Source of the DNA: Trichuris trichiura
Taxonomy: Eukaryota > Nematoda > Enoplea > Trichinellida > Trichuridae
Length of the DNA stretch: 64,000 nucleotides
Assembly (NCBI GenBank): GCA_037903355.1
Contig: JBAJFE010000025.1
Span: 558,001-622,000 of the forward strand
Reading direction: 5' to 3'
Positions within the stretch are counted from its first letter, which is position 1. Each line of letters begins with the position of its first letter. Positions 25,014 to 38,908 of this stretch are shown piece by piece. Below the pieces are notes generated by a model. That model was not told the DNA's origin. It searched no databases and saw nothing but the letters and a program-made list of their open reading frames with translations. The position numbers were made by a program, and so were the translations under genes.

Positions 25014-28000
25014 GAGCGAGTTCGAACGTCCCAAAGAAACAATGGAAATGGCAGAATAGTTTCAGTCCGCTTCTCCATTAAGTGTTCCTTTCTGCTTGTT
25101 TGCTAATGTCTTCGGACCAAGCAGTGAATTCATTAACTGCTGAAAGAACCTTCTGACCAAGGTACAGCTCCTTTAAGGCCAAAATAAACTTAAAAATGGG
25201 TTTAGAGCACACGAGAAAGAAAACTCATAATAGCTACGTGGTAACCTGTACTGAAGAAAGAGAAGTAGATAAAGAAAGAGAAAATGTGTGCCAGTATACG
25301 TTAAACTATTTCAATCAGCGATGTGGCGGTGTGTTCATTCCGATGAAAATAATGACGTTGAATGAAAAGCTCGTTATTATAAAAAGTGGCTATCGCACTG
25401 TTTTCTGAACTATTTGCCATTGTTTACGTGTAGATCGCAAATAATCATTGACGATAGAACGGCAAGATTTCGAAAGCTATGCAAAAATCATGCTATTTCC
25501 GGTCAAGAGTTCCAGTTGCGATCAGTATTTCCTGAACAGTACATAAAACTTGACATGAATTCGCTGTCCTGTTACTGATAAAGCACTACCATATTTTAAG
25601 AATTATAGGTCACTGCAAAAAATTTGCAATATTTTTTCGACATCGCTATCATTTTTAGCAAACTAGAAAATGATTGTTAGCAGTCAACTGTTACTTTGAA
25701 TTAAAAGCAGTGAAAAATGGTCTTGTGCCAACCAGAATAGACCTGGCAATCGTTCAGCTAGACCAACGAATTGACGTGAATGCTTCAGTTAAAACTGGTA
25801 AAGGGCATTTTCCCGTCATATAAATATCGAAATATTCCTCATTTGTAGAAATTACGCGAGCAATGCTATCACTCAGATTCGCTAGGGAAACAAGTACGAT
25901 CTAGTCAGCCCTATCATTGACACAATGCGCGATATACTATAAATAAAGGAAGAAAATGTAATGTGCAAAATGCAAACGAGTCAACTAGCATTTTGACACT
26001 GTTTTTAACTGCTCAGTAATTTGGTTGCAATCATGAACGTAAGTAAAACGGGTGAGAAAACAGATGGCCAAAATGTCAAGCTTCCTACGCAAGGACAACA
26101 ATGCCAATGGTTGATTATTTTAAGACTGAAGTAAATGTTGCACTCTGCAGAAGAAAAGCAACGGAACGACCTACTAGGGTGCAAATTGTTATCATATCAA
26201 TAAATAGATTAAGGCGTTCACTAACTGCTCAAGATTACGTCCGAATAACTGACATGATCAATCATGATTCGCATACTACCAGCAAAGCAAGAAGTTGGAC
26301 AAACTTACTTCAGTGATGCCAATAGGAAGGCTTATTTGAAAGCTACAAATCAGCTTAGCACCTGCCTGCTTTATTCTTCCATAATTGGCAGATGATACCG
26401 AATAAGGCATTACTAGTGCATGTGCAAGCGATTACGAAATGAGGCACAGATTGCCTGCCACTCACTCGAACGTTCTTTGAGTAGACGTGCTGAGGCTGAT
26501 AACTATTTCTTCTTGCTAATCGCTCTTTAACAACGCGATAATAATTTTTGATAGCCTGAGATTTATCAGCGATGCTACACTGCTTGGAGTTCCAGGAGAA
26601 ATTGGATCTAACAAGAAAAGATAAACCTTTCAATGGCAGCTACCTCTGATTACGTGATAAGTATCAGTATAAAGGCGCAGAAAAAGAATGTGCACTCATG
26701 GCAGAATAACGCTTTAATAGGCAGTGTTTTTTTTTCAACGTACATAATATATGGTACTAAAAGAATTACAGAAAACGGTACGGTAGTATCTCTTTATTTT
26801 GTAACAAAAATTGTCTAGTGTTTTTGAAGCATTCAGGTGCAGCCATGAACTGTTCTCAGCGCATAACCAGAGAAAATCATTATCTCTGGTTATTTGTTGA
26901 AGACAGGTTATAGAGGAGTTTAAGGGTTGTATATCTGTTCTCCTACTAAGCCACAGAATGCTCTGGTGATAGGACAAGCATAGCTCTGACCGCCGCTTTA
27001 CTGTTCTGCAACAGAGGGTACTTTCCTAACATTGCCTCATACTAGTTTCATCCGCGTATAATACACGCAACTTCCTGATTCCTACAAATGTAAAGAAACT
27101 GAAATATGAAAATCATTTAGCCAACGCGTACCATTATCTCCTCGCAGAAAACGTTCTAAGCAACTAATATGCTGCACTACTGGTTTGAATAGCAGGAAAT
27201 GCTCACCTTCTTTCGTAGAAGATAGAACAAATATATCGAAGTTACGAACCCGCCATGGTTGTCCGACGTGATTCATTGTCTCTCCGAATACGCTTAACGC
27301 AAGACAGCTTGTTTATTCCATCCAAAGGTTTCCTATGCCTTTGCCCATGAGAAATTGTGGAACGCTTAGCTAAGTATTGCTTCTGTTAGTGGGATTTAAA
27401 TGTTGTATATTATCAACAAGAGTTGACTATTAGTGGAAGACGAAAACTGAATGCCTCATTGTTTCGCTTGAGGGATGAAAGAAGGGAGCTGAAACCTACT
27501 GAAGGGTCACCTGCTTATCTTTAAAATAAAAGAAGCTGGATATGAGACCAAAGAATACACGGCTAGGAGAATTTAAGTATCGCGTACGCAAAATCCCGAA
27601 ACATCAACAGTGTGTTACACTTAAAAAATGCAAAGAAACTGAATTTAAAATAGAATTGGCAATTTTACGTGAGCACGCATTGAAGAACCAGACCTGTGAA
27701 TATTCCACTAAGCAGGGCAACTCGATCCTATATGATAAAAAAATGCGGCTGTTCTTTTATTTTTGGTAGCACTTTCGTAGCGCATTTTGATCTAATGCTG
27801 TGATGCCGCTGCGTTTGACTTAAAGCAAGAACAAACTCTGCAGGAGGTACAAATACGTACAGATGCTGAATGGTTTTTTCACCTAACCACGAATATATCT
27901 TCTGTGCAAGCCATAGTCTGATTACTAGCAGAATAAATTTTTGAAAGCGTTATGTACATGACTACTCTCCATGGAGAGTGAAAGACATGCAGCCGTTAAT

Positions 28001-31000
28001 GTGCGCGTCCTTAGCCTAAATGTTTCCTCTTACGCACGTTGCTCATTTAATTGTTGCAAAGCAATGAGATATGTTCATTCGTTTAATGAAAATGCAATCC
28101 AGTTAAACATAAAGTAAGTTTTAAATAGAAATACGCAAGTACTTCTATATTGATTTCAGATTACGAGAAACCTTATCCGCGCTTCTTTACTAAAGTTTAC
28201 TCACTTCTCTGAAGTTCAATGCTAGAGCAAACCGGCTGCCTAAGCATGACAGTCGGAAATTACATTTTATGGTTTATTAGGACTTGACATAGCAGATAAC
28301 GTCTCAGACGGTTACGCGTCACATTTCTTAAAAACCGCTTTTACAAGCAACTTTTCTCCTGCTGATGTTTTGTTCATTGAATGTACAACTTCTTCGGTAG
28401 GTGCGTAAATGAAATAAATCACTGTGCAATTATTGATGTACATGAAAAAGTTAAACAATTGATTTCATGCATATTACATTGCTTAAAGCCATTCTAAACA
28501 AAAGGTCACTTCTGCTTGTGCATTGCAATATTCACTACTGAAAATGCGATTCTTTGCAACTGGACTGCTTAGCTTTCTGGAAGCATACACAAAGCAAAAA
28601 AAGTATAGAAAAGTGCGCCGTTCCCTTAATGCTATGTAACCGCCGAAGTTTGGGTAGCAGCGGCAGATTTATTAAAATTAACCTTCGAAAGCTGCGCAGT
28701 AGACGTGCTAAATTCCCCCACTTCGCTGCTGTACACTCACTAATCTTTCTCTGCTTTTTCGTGACGTGAATTTACAAGCGCCAACAAAATCTCGCAATTT
28801 GAAACGAATAATAATGCGGTTACTTTTGCCGCAATTTCGTTTGCCCAAAATGGCCTCCGAAAAAGACGGCGAAGGCCGCAATTTAACTGTACACAAACAG
28901 TCAAAGATAATTTAGGCTCCATTGCATCGGAATCGCTTTGATAGAATCAATTTGGCCATTTACCAACCGGGACGGCAACACTGGAAAATGACAAAAAGTG
29001 GCCATTTTTCAAATTTATTCCGAAATCGTTATTCCATCGATTCGGCAAAATTCATGTTACCACCGCGTTAGCTTTAATTGTAAGTATTAATCACAACTCT
29101 TGAGGCACTACGACATGATTGATTCAAGCGAGCTTAGTTGCATTTAGCAAGTGCTTTCATTAGTAGCATGTTACTGTTGCTGCGTCGTTTCCTCAAAGAA
29201 AGCTATTTAACCGCAATTTCTTGTTTAGGAATCATCATGAAAAGTAAACTTTTGGTAGCACACTTCACGAAGAGTTTCTAAACAGAATTAAAAAGAAGTT
29301 TGAGGTCACAACGTTCGATTAAAATAATCCTACGGACGCTAATGAAAAGGAGAACGCAGAACTAATTTATGCACTTCTAAAGTTTCACTATACAACAACT
29401 ACCAAAATTAGAAATATTTTATCCTCTCCAGCAAAATAACTCATGCGTTCAATGGGTCCATTTAATTCGAAGGAAAAATGCTTCACATGTTTAAAGCTGG
29501 ATAAGTGACTTACAAAGAGCTTCAAGCATAGTGTTTGCAAACTTCACCCCCAATTACACTCAAGATCCTGAATACTGCAGAGCAATGTGACGTATGATAA
29601 AAAAATCGCTGTCGCCGTTGCCTTCTGCAAGAAGCTAATGATGATGGCATTTCCAAAATCATTAGGTTTTTGGGTTTCTAATCAAAAGCGAGCTCGAAAA
29701 ATTTGAGAATGAAGCTTTCAATCCCTGGATGTTTCCGCAAGCTTTTTTCGTGGCATACACATGCAATGGCCAAGCTTTTAAACCCATGTTTCTGTACCAT
29801 TTGCAAATATTAGCAATATCAATAATATGTCGTTTAATATACTCCGGGGTGTTGCCAATAATGAGTAACTGTATTGAAATAATACAAAAGAGATCTAAGC
29901 GAACGGAATAAACCGAACTTCATACATTGTGTATGCAAGCGTTTCGGTTTCAAAGCGCCCTATCAGAAGATAGCTTCCATGTTTTCAACACCGTTCATCA
30001 TTCAGCCTTTTGAGAGACTCATTCGCGAAACGCTTACCACGCAAAAAGCTTGCGGTTACAAATCTGTACACATTTGAGCCATAAGTGGGTAAACCTAAGG
30101 TAAAGACGCTAAGTTTTGTCTGAATGACGTCACTAAAACCCAATAGGTTGTAAATAGAAACGTTTCGTCTTTAATGTTATTCTCTGTCGGCTGCACGTAG
30201 TTCGATACTACTGTTTTGCTAGTTCTTTTGGAGAGGAAACCAAGCAAAGTAGAAATCATTAATCACTGCGACCGGAATCAATAGGACCATTTCAATATTC
30301 TCAGCGACATCGCCTAAAGTAATTATGCTCATTAGGTGTCACCAAGGAATTATTTTAAGCGCATCTGAAAGCTTGGAAAAAAGTAATGATTAACATTTGA
30401 TTTGAATCCGCTTATTAACCTTCGACAATATCACCACCTTTCTAACAACTTTTTTGCTTAAACAGTTCCATCAACTTATTACTGTTTAAATTGTTAATCC
30501 GTCTTTGGTAGCGACGCTTTTCCTTTTCCCGAGGATACTACTTAACGTCAAAAGTTAAAAAACCGCTTAAAACGAAACTGAGCACTTCTTTCTACGCATT
30601 GTGTTGTTAAATTTAGTAAAATGTTCCTTTCTATTTTTGGCGGCGCTAAAAACTCATATGCTTATTCCCTGACGTACGTGAACGGTAAAATGAACTTTTA
30701 TTTCCTTCAATGCAAGGAAGGCATTGTAAAAGAAATCACTAAAGAAAAAGGCATATCCCTTTGTTACGCTTGTTAATCAGGCCACAGAGGCCACAAGAAG
30801 TCTTCCTGTTTCTCCTTTTCCCACATGTTCGAAAAAATATAAAAACTGAATTTGAAGAAGCAAGAATATCATCTTACGACAACTGGCTAACAACTAGTGA
30901 TGTAGAATATTAGCAGTGGAACAAAACTCCTAATGATTCACTAGTCTCACAAGCAGTGCTCTCAGAAAGGAACAATCTCTTGAGATAGCATGCTTAGATT

Positions 31001-32465
31001 GCGATGAGTAATGGGTCATAGATTAATTTATCACTACTTAATAAATAGATCGACGCGGGATTATGTGGATGTGAAAACGGATTGCTGATTCTTGTAAATC
31101 AAGCGCTTGGTGACCTCTAGCTCTGATTGCAGCCTAACGCAGGGTCTGTTAGAAATAGTCAATTTCAGACTGAAAGTCGAAACATCGATAATAATTGAGA
31201 TGAGGATGTAGTTTTCCTTTGAAACTATTCTGAAACTTTTAAGATGACCTAAGCAAGCTAAACGGTTCAGTATCTAGAAGAACAGGGAAACGTAAAGAGT
31301 GCATTAAGAAAAAGTAGTAATAAGCAGCGATAATACCCAATGCTGGTATCAGTTTTAGAAAAAACCCAGTCCTCCACGATTTGTCTCAAGGCAATGCGAC
31401 CATAAGGACGCACGTAAATGACTAGTAGAGTTGGAATACAAATATTTCTACACCTAGCGCTTATCTGGAAAAGCTATTAGAGCAGCGTTATTAAAACTTT
31501 AGCTGCTATACAATACCTGCGAGCTAAATTTTATTCGCTTGTCTACCTGCATAAGTTAATACTCATTTTATTGCTCACATAAAAATGTGACACGAAATGC
31601 AATTAAGCTCAAGGGGTAATTTCAAGTGGAACGGAAAACGAAACGCTGCAATACAATCTACACGCAGTTATCTTCTTTAAACGTAGCATCGCTTTTTGCT
31701 TGAGACAATCGTCGAAAACGACGACGGTTTGCTGAAGTAGTACCGCTGCGACTGATCCATGGACGTAAAGTGAGCATTGGGGATGGAACAATAGCTACTG
31801 AGATTGCCTCTCTTCGCATTATCAGGAAAGGGTGCATCATTTAGGTAAAAGTAATGCGAAACCCTACGATCACAAAACAGCTTTGTCCTTAAACTTATAT
31901 ATCCGATATCACAACACGTTTTCCATACTGTTCGCAAGTTTTGTTCGTTTTCCTACCATTTAATCGCGCAAAATTTTGGACGATTAGTTTTCTAAAAACA
32001 CGGTGAAGTAAAGTGTAATTAATGGCGCTCTGCTTGAAAGCTGATAATATCATTTTAATACTTTCATTGAAAAACATTCGATTAGGTTAAAGGATGCAGT
32101 CGGTATCGTCTCAAATTTATCTTCCCGATGCTTAATTGCAAATGAAACATTCAAACATCAGTCACTGAGCAGAATGACGATTATGACGCTGCATAATACA
32201 ACGACGGAGAGAAACACGTTAATTCCTTCCGACCGCAGCAGTTGAAACTGAAGTTTGCGGGTTCTGTCCCAATCATTTCATAGCGTCACCATATAATAAT
32301 GACACATTACTTTTGAAAGTAAGCAGTTCCAATTGTACATAGCATTACTTCATTAATTATCATACAGGAACGCATCTAGTAAGCGAAACTCACCAGTATG
32401 CCCCTTAAGCTTGGTGGGAAAAAGTTTTAAATTCAATTAGCCGTTGTCGTGCTCTGCAAATCCTA

Positions 32466-32940
32466 ATGGCAGTTGCAGAAGAAATGCATGCTCACAAAGG
32501 CAATGGAACTACTTTCCCCGCTACTATTTGTTCAGTCCACACAGAGGTCTTTGGTGAGTTCCCTTGGGCCAGGCAATATTTGTTTGGGCTACTATGCTGT
32601 CAGATTGAAAGAATGGCAAGCATATTCAATGGGCACGAACAGCTTTAAAGAACTGTCAGCGATGCAATTTAGGATAAAGGCAGGAGCGAAATTTATGAAA
32701 GCGACGGCAGCATGTACATTTGTCCTGAGGCACTGTTGAAAATGCCAAACTTATGCCTACATTACGATGGCTGAATAACCAGTAAATGGCAGTTAATCAA
32801 TGTGCCCAGCGAGCTCTTCGAATGGGCCTGCTCACTTACATTTCCTATCTCAATTACCCAACCTCGTCCTGTGATCATCCGAGAACATGACGGGCTGTTT
32901 ATAGCAACAGCAATCAATCTTATTTTAATAATTTAAATTA
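32466..32940 (+). pseudogene. Decayed protein-like reading frame
   Basis: From ATG at 32466 one frame stays protein-like for about 157 codons but contains three stops, two close together near 32646-32675 and one near 32772. Segments include FPWARQYLFGLLCCQIERMA, then SDGSMYICPEALLKMPNLCL, then VPSELFEWACSL and PRPVIIREHDGLFIA. The amino-acid mix and higher G+C set it apart from its surroundings, but I do not recognise it. It lies just upstream of the orphan exon at 32977 and may belong to the same old gene, or be a transposon relic. Confidence 0.3.
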
Positions 32941-32976
32941 AACTTGCTTACTTGGATTGGATTTCGCCTTCTTCAG

Positions 32977-33131
32977 AACTTGGCCGTACTTCAACAAGTT
33001 CAGCGCAGGTGCGGTGCGGAAGGATGCACATGTTCTACCAAAGTTTAAACCTGGTTATCCAAAGTGCTCTCCAGCTCTAGCTAAAAGAAAAGAAGAGAAG
33101 CAGTTAATCAACTTGAACGGTCAGCACACTG
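32977..33131 (+). CDS. Orphan internal exon, product unknown
   Basis: An open segment of about 51 codons is flanked by a strong acceptor (pyrimidine-rich run CGCCTTCTTCAG) and a consensus donor (G|GTAAGA). It would enter with two bases carried from the previous exon and leave one base for the next. The translation starts TWPYFNKFSAGAVRKDAHVL, continues through PKFKPGYPKC and ends in a lysine-rich stretch (KRKEEKQL). No joined exons were found on either side, so it is either part of an undetected or decayed gene or a chance match. I cannot assign a function. Confidence 0.35.
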
Positions 33132-36100
33132 GTAAGAAGAAACCATTACTATAGTTCAGGTGACTGTTGAGGCGCGTTATACAACTTTACAGTTGTTGTT
33201 TTCATATTTTTTGCCAGGCAACTCTCATAAACTACATTCATAGAAAAAAGGAAAACTATTTGATTAATAAATTGTTTTAAACAACGTGACTACGTTAGAA
33301 GTAGTACTAGAGGCTCACTGAGCAGCTCAATTTTGTTAGTCGGCTCGCGTGTTAACAACTACTCTTGCATGGCTGATAATTTCATTATTAAAGTAAATAG
33401 ACGTGGCGTGCGTATTTTTAAAGATTTGTGATATCGGAAAGTTTGCATAATTATGAATGGCTTCATCTGCATTTCTGCACATAAGCGTTCTATAAGTTCG
33501 GTCTGTGGACTGAATTTATTCTCAGCTACGTGCCTAACGTAGTGCAGTAATGAATTAAAACAAATAATAGCCATGCATAGCGAAGCCGTCAGATAACAAA
33601 CGAAAAAATTCTACAGTAGGTTTGTCAGGCTCTAAATTCACAAAATGTTTCACACTTGATCCGCTAAACTTCTTATTCCTTGTTCTTTCCTGCTTTCATC
33701 TACAACTCTGCTGGCAGACGTTTCATACTTGGTTCAAAATAAACTGAACCTAGAGCGCCAGTTTTCTTTGATACATGTTTAGTTTTCGCCATTTTTAGTT
33801 GACTGTCTAAACGTGGCGAATTTACTGTAAAGAGAAGAGTAACCTTAGCGCGATATATGCCCTTCGAGTACAGCACATTCGGTCACAGTTAATTTAACGT
33901 TGACAATTCTTAATTTTGTTTGTCATTCTGTCAGCGCAGTAAGTTACTTGAGAAGGCAGTGGATTCGATTTCTCTTCCGGTTGAAAACAGCATGGAACGA
34001 TCAAATATCTGCAACTTCCAGTAGTGCATACAATCCAAGCTAACGGTCAGTTATGGAGGGGAATACATCAAGCTTATTCGAACTTCTCTCACATCGTGAG
34101 CTCAAGAATTGATAAGCCTATTGGCATAACATCATAACTCAACTCCTAAGACCTGACGATTAGCTCTAACGAAGACAATGTCTTTGATTGACAAATATTG
34201 CAAAACCAAATTGCCGCCCTGCTTAGGCGGAAGTGGAACGTGAAACTTCAATTCTCTCCCCATTGATTATTGCGCCGTCAAATAAGCGGTTCACCAGCAT
34301 GCCATAAGCGCATTTGCAACATTTTCAATTTCATTTGGGCAAATTGAATAGAGGAGCATCACATAACTTCACCAACTTTGGTCACTGCACAGCAAGTGCA
34401 TGCTGATAGAAATGTTTACTTCCCAAGAGGGCAACTGACCATTTTTTTGCTAACTATGTTTCCAGAATAACCCCCATTGAAATAATGCAGCTCGTTCGCA
34501 GCGCAAACGAAAACGTTGGTAAATCAACTGGGACTATAACAATTCTGCGGCAAGGCCGAAGTCGCCACGCTTGTCATATCACCCATTGGTCTAAGTGGAA
34601 CTTTTCTGCTAGAGTCTCAGCGGCCGCTGACGATTCATTGCCCTTTCAGGCAATTTTGCGCTATACCACTCAGAGTTCTCATAAGAGAGCTCAACGCTGA
34701 ATGCTTTCCCTCATATCACTCGTCAATTCTCACTGCGATATGAAACCTTTACTGTGCAAGTGAAATTTTTCCTGATCAGATATGTAGAAGCGAAAGTTAT
34801 TTATGCATCGCATTACACCACTTTTTAGAAGACGCGGCCAACCACATATAACTTTTTTCTCATGTACAGCAAAATGCCACATTTAATAGGCATATCTGAC
34901 CTGCTAATTTCGCACTGGAACTAGTCAAGCTATTGGCCAGCTGCTGCCAGGTTGCGACGTCGTCCCCTTAAAAATTTTTCCGCATCTAACAAGGTAAGGA
35001 ACTGAAGAGATTTTACGGTAACACGGCGTAAGGAAACTTGTGCCGTCTATTGAAATTCCTATATCAAAATACAGAAACATTAACATTATTAGCACTTTAT
35101 CGGTTATATCAATGCACTGCAGTTGCAAATCGGTACTTCTTTCTTCTTATAGTTAAAAGCAATTCAATACTTATTTTTATGAATGTGATTGCAAAGTGAC
35201 TTCTACCCGATGTTGTGATGGACTTATGCGATTGAGACAGCGTTGGCGTTAAAGGGAACATATGCCTGTCTGCAGTATGATTTAAAATTATTATATTTGC
35301 TGGATGGTTAAAAGACCTGAATAGTCTTTTAAAACGAACTTAATTTTAGAGACCAAATTTAGATTATGCAACGAAATGTGCTTTTTTCTGAACTAACAGG
35401 CTGGAATCCTCCTCCGACAATGCTCATTTTCGGAAAGCAGCCTGACTGAGACTGTAGTTTAAACACAGTTCAAAATAATAATTATAAGTTTATCGGAATT
35501 TTAATTCGTTCAAAGCATGCTTGGTGTTTTTTAAAATTAAGCTGCATTGACTACACGTTCGTGGCACATTACCATGACCAAGTAGGTTTGTTGGAATCTC
35601 AGTACATTGCTTTTTTCCTTAAGTGTTACATTCATCCTCTACGACGTAAAGAAACTGTGAATCGTAACAAACGCAGGAAGCTGTATGAACTCTGTTCTCA
35701 AACAGTTCCAGCAACCAAATCTTGCTGACGTCGTAGTTGCTAGCCCCGCGTTGTCAATTTCATTTTGCCTAAGTTTGAATGATACTGTGTTTATAATACC
35801 TGCGTAGGTAAACTGCTTCTCGAAGTTTGTCAAAAACAAATTCTTTTGGAACAGCCTAATCTGCTCATCACTGTTTAGCACAAAAGTTTGTATTTAACAC
35901 TGGTCACAATACAGGGCTGTGCAGGAAATTTTCTTACGGTAAAACTTTAACGAAAGGTAGCACGCTGCATAGAAATAAAAAAATATGAAAAACCGTTAAA
36001 ACAGTAGGATTTTCAACAGTTCACAATTTTAACATGCTTCAACGCAAAATCGTTATTTTACCTGATTGGATAACAGAAAAGTGCAGTGAAGTATGGACAC

Positions 36101-36304
36101 CAGTGTGGCCATTCCATCGTTTACTTATTATGCCGCTTGAAGCAGGTAGCGCCATAACTTTCTAAAAAAAAATCTTTTCTTTATTTTGGACAATTTGCAA
36201 AAAACTATGTAAATAAAAGCAGCTTTGCAATTTCACTGCTAATGAGCAACAAGAATAAGGTTAGCCCAGAATATATAGTGTCTTGGTACGGGACAAAAAT
36301 TTTT

Positions 36305-36468
36305 CAGAGTCAAAGTCCCGTCGAAAAAATGTTCATTTCTCCGGAGCTTTCGGGTCGAACGAGACCCGTATTCAGCGGTTATAAGTTCTTATAACCGCTG
36401 AAGACGGGTCTTGTTCGACCCGAAAGCTCTGGAGAAACAAACGTTTCTTCGACGAGACTTGGACTCCG
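36305..36468. mobile_element. 164-bp near-perfect palindrome (fold-back/MITE-like)
   Basis: Two arms of about 82 bp are inverted copies of each other around a 2-nt centre at 36386-36387. The innermost pairs (CGGTTATAAG with CTTATAACCG) and the GGGTCGAAC/GTTCGACCC block match, and the outermost 18 bp match at 15 positions. The element is richer in G+C than its flanks. It has no coding capacity. Such structures are typical of miniature inverted-repeat or fold-back elements; no target-site duplication is obvious. Confidence 0.7.
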
Positions 36469-37960
36469 TAATTAAAGTCAATTCATTATGAAAGGTTAGC
36501 CCAAAGTTAATAGATTATCTCATTGCTGAAGATGCGTTTGAACAGACTTCCCAAATGTTAGCGATTAAAACTGGAAAATGAGTCGACTCTAAAGCGATAA
36601 CTTGTCACATTTTTGTGGAGTACATAAACCTGCTACTTCAGAAATTAACTGTTTGTTCATCTGAAGATGAATTATCTTGGTGAATGCCGAAGTAAACAGG
36701 AACCATATTGGCAATACTATTTGTCAAATAAGCGGGCTAACATCATTAATTTTCAAACAAAGTGGCAACAACAACAGCAACAATAAACTGCTAAAACGCA
36801 GCAACAGCACGCATTGATTTTGTCACTTTGTTCAAACTAATGTGGTAAGCAAAGGTGCAGTCAACGTAAGTGTGAAACAAATTGCAACTCCACTGCGGTA
36901 CTGGAATACGTGCCCGCTAAAATGCTAGGTGATATTATTCACAGTTTTAATGCAGGAAGAAAGAAGTAGTAAGCGCAAATACGGCTTCTGTTTTGAAGTA
37001 TTCTCAACTAAATCATCATGAATCATCGTGAACTAAATATAGTTACACATAGGTGACATTAGCAGCTGACAAAATTTTACACCAACCATGAATTTCCTTT
37101 AAGTTAGCTTTAGACAGAAACGGGTAGCAATTTCAGTAAACCCTGCCAAAGAACCTTGGAAAGCAGTTCAAGGAAAACATGAGTGTGCGTTATCATTCAG
37201 CATTGGTGCTTGGACGCCATGTCATATCGGTTATTAAGACGCTTGAAAGAAAATTTCACGCAAGCATTCATGCGATGGGTATCACTTAGTGCAGGCCATT
37301 CCAAATTGACTTAGAGCAACTGAAAACAAACTACAGGTGATAAAAATTATTCTAATGACTTGACTAACTTTTATTCAATTAAATATAGTGCTTCATATCG
37401 AGTCTGAATTAACAACATAATGGAAAGATAATTGTTGTTCTGCAAGATTTTACGCGCGCTATCAATGCTGTGACACTTACTACAAGCTGTGATCGATTAA
37501 TAACTTTTCACCAACTCTAGAGACAACGTAGAGTCGCTGAAAGCGGTTTCTGTCAGACGGAGCAATAAAATTAGCAATTATCGTTAGGATAATTTATTTA
37601 TAAACCGGTAACACTAAGCCGAACGCAATATCCCGTTGTCTCTGTTTGTATTTGCTCTGTGGGATCAGAACAATGTTGCTTCTTGAAGATATTTTATACC
37701 AGTACCTCGCGATATACGTTATAGGCAAGAATTGAAACGATTCACTTTCACCACGTTACAATTATCTTCTAATGAATGATACTAGGTGTTCAGTAAGAAT
37801 AAGAATTCTTACCCGGAAATCATTGAGTTTAATAACTAGTTTACGCTATCTCAAGTCGCCTCCTACTGTTGACTAAACTGTTCTTCTGTTCACAGGCTGT
37901 CCAGACCGCATAATTACCTGTTAATGGCTTACTTCGAAGTAGCTGTCAGGCATAGAAGCA

Positions 37961-38908
37961 ATGCCTAACGCTGAAATATATACAGATAGCTGCTTGAACG
38001 GTACGAAACACCTATTAGTTTTCTGCTCAATGGTATACTTGGGTACAACGATGATATGCGACCCATTTGCTCTGCTTAGTCGCACCCAGGCGGACCTGAT
38101 CAAGGATAATCTGGTTAAGGCAGGTTTCTCCAGCTGTGTTTGCTCAGACAGTATGGGAGATAAGTGTACCGCATGGAGAGTCTTGATTTTACTAGTGACT
38201 AACGGTATGTCACGCAGAAACGCTCATACTTTAGTAGATCCTCAGTGCCCTCACGAAATGGCTGCAATGGAAAGTCAGGTTGCTAACCTACAATCTCGGG
38301 ATATTTCGTTAACGACTGATGCCTTGCTAAACCAATGGGCTGCAAGCTACTCATGCAGCCCGGATGTTGCTGTTTTGGTTTACAAAGAGCAGGATGTCGT
38401 GACCAAAAAGAATACCGTTATCTTTGTGACAAAAGTTCGACGACTTTTTTTGGAGGCACATCCAGAAATTTTAGCTCAAAATTTGACCATGCCTGTCCTG
38501 ATTATACCAGATAATGAGTCGTGGTTCAATGCTTTGGTAAAGCATATTTCAGCTGTAACGAGCGCCACAGGGCACTTGAATAGCAGTCTAAATGGCAACG
38601 CTGTCTCTCAGCGGGAAAGCAAAATCTTTTCAATGCCTCTATGGGCCAATGTACTGTTAATATGCTGCGTGGTACTGGTGCCAATTACCGTTATTCTGGA
38701 ACGGCTGCTTGCAAGCTCGCGTAATATGCGCTTGAGGCAGAATCGTGGGATTGAAACTAAAGGTTTTCTAAGCAACTGGAGAGCAGGATTCGCTGCAGGA
38801 ATGCTGGCCAGAAATTTCAACATCACAAAGGAGCGACGTCGTAGCGAAGTCCGTATGCTTATGTCCAATACGCCGCGTCAGAGCTTTCAGTGCACAGCCA
38901 ACCTGTGA
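37961..38908 (+). CDS. TPM-domain single-pass membrane protein, MOLO-1-like
   Basis: A single-exon frame of 315 residues. A hydrophobic segment at residues 17-32 (HLLVFCSMVYLGTTMI) can act as a signal sequence. It is followed by ICDPFALLSRTQADLIKDNL, the start expected of a TPM (TLP18.3/Psb32/MOLO-1) domain, in which a CDP motif leads into LLS and a helix. Later elements, ALLNQWAASYSC and DVAVLVYKEQDV, match the domain's W-helix and following beta strand. Residues about 227-249 (LWANVLLICCVVLVPITVI) form a transmembrane helix, and the last 66 residues are an arginine-rich cytoplasmic tail. In C. elegans a protein of this type modulates levamisole acetylcholine receptors; the same role here is only inferred. 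An in-frame TAG just upstream of the ATG supports the start, but an upstream exon remains possible because CACAG occurs at about 37890. Confidence 0.6.
   Translation: MPNAEIYTDSCLNGTKHLLVFCSMVYLGTTMICDPFALLSRTQADLIKDNLVKAGFSSCVCSDSMGDKCTAWRVLILLVTNGMSRRNAHTLVDPQCPHEMAAMESQVANLQSRDISLTTDALLNQWAASYSCSPDVAVLVYKEQDVVTKKNTVIFVTKVRRLFLEAHPEILAQNLTMPVLIIPDNESWFNALVKHISAVTSATGHLNSSLNGNAVSQRESKIFSMPLWANVLLICCVVLVPITVILERLLASSRNMRLRQNRGIETKGFLSNWRAGFAAGMLARNFNITKERRRSEVRMLMSNTPRQSFQCTANL

Larger units (their letters stand above)
25014..37960. other. Long gene-poor region
   Basis: I find no complete gene in this stretch. It contains a decayed frame at 32466-32940, one good orphan exon at 32977-33131, a small hairpin at 26863-26893 with 11-bp arms and a 9-nt loop, and a 164-bp palindrome at 36305-36468, all listed or discussed separately. 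The other open frames are short and overlap on both strands. Confidence 0.45.
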
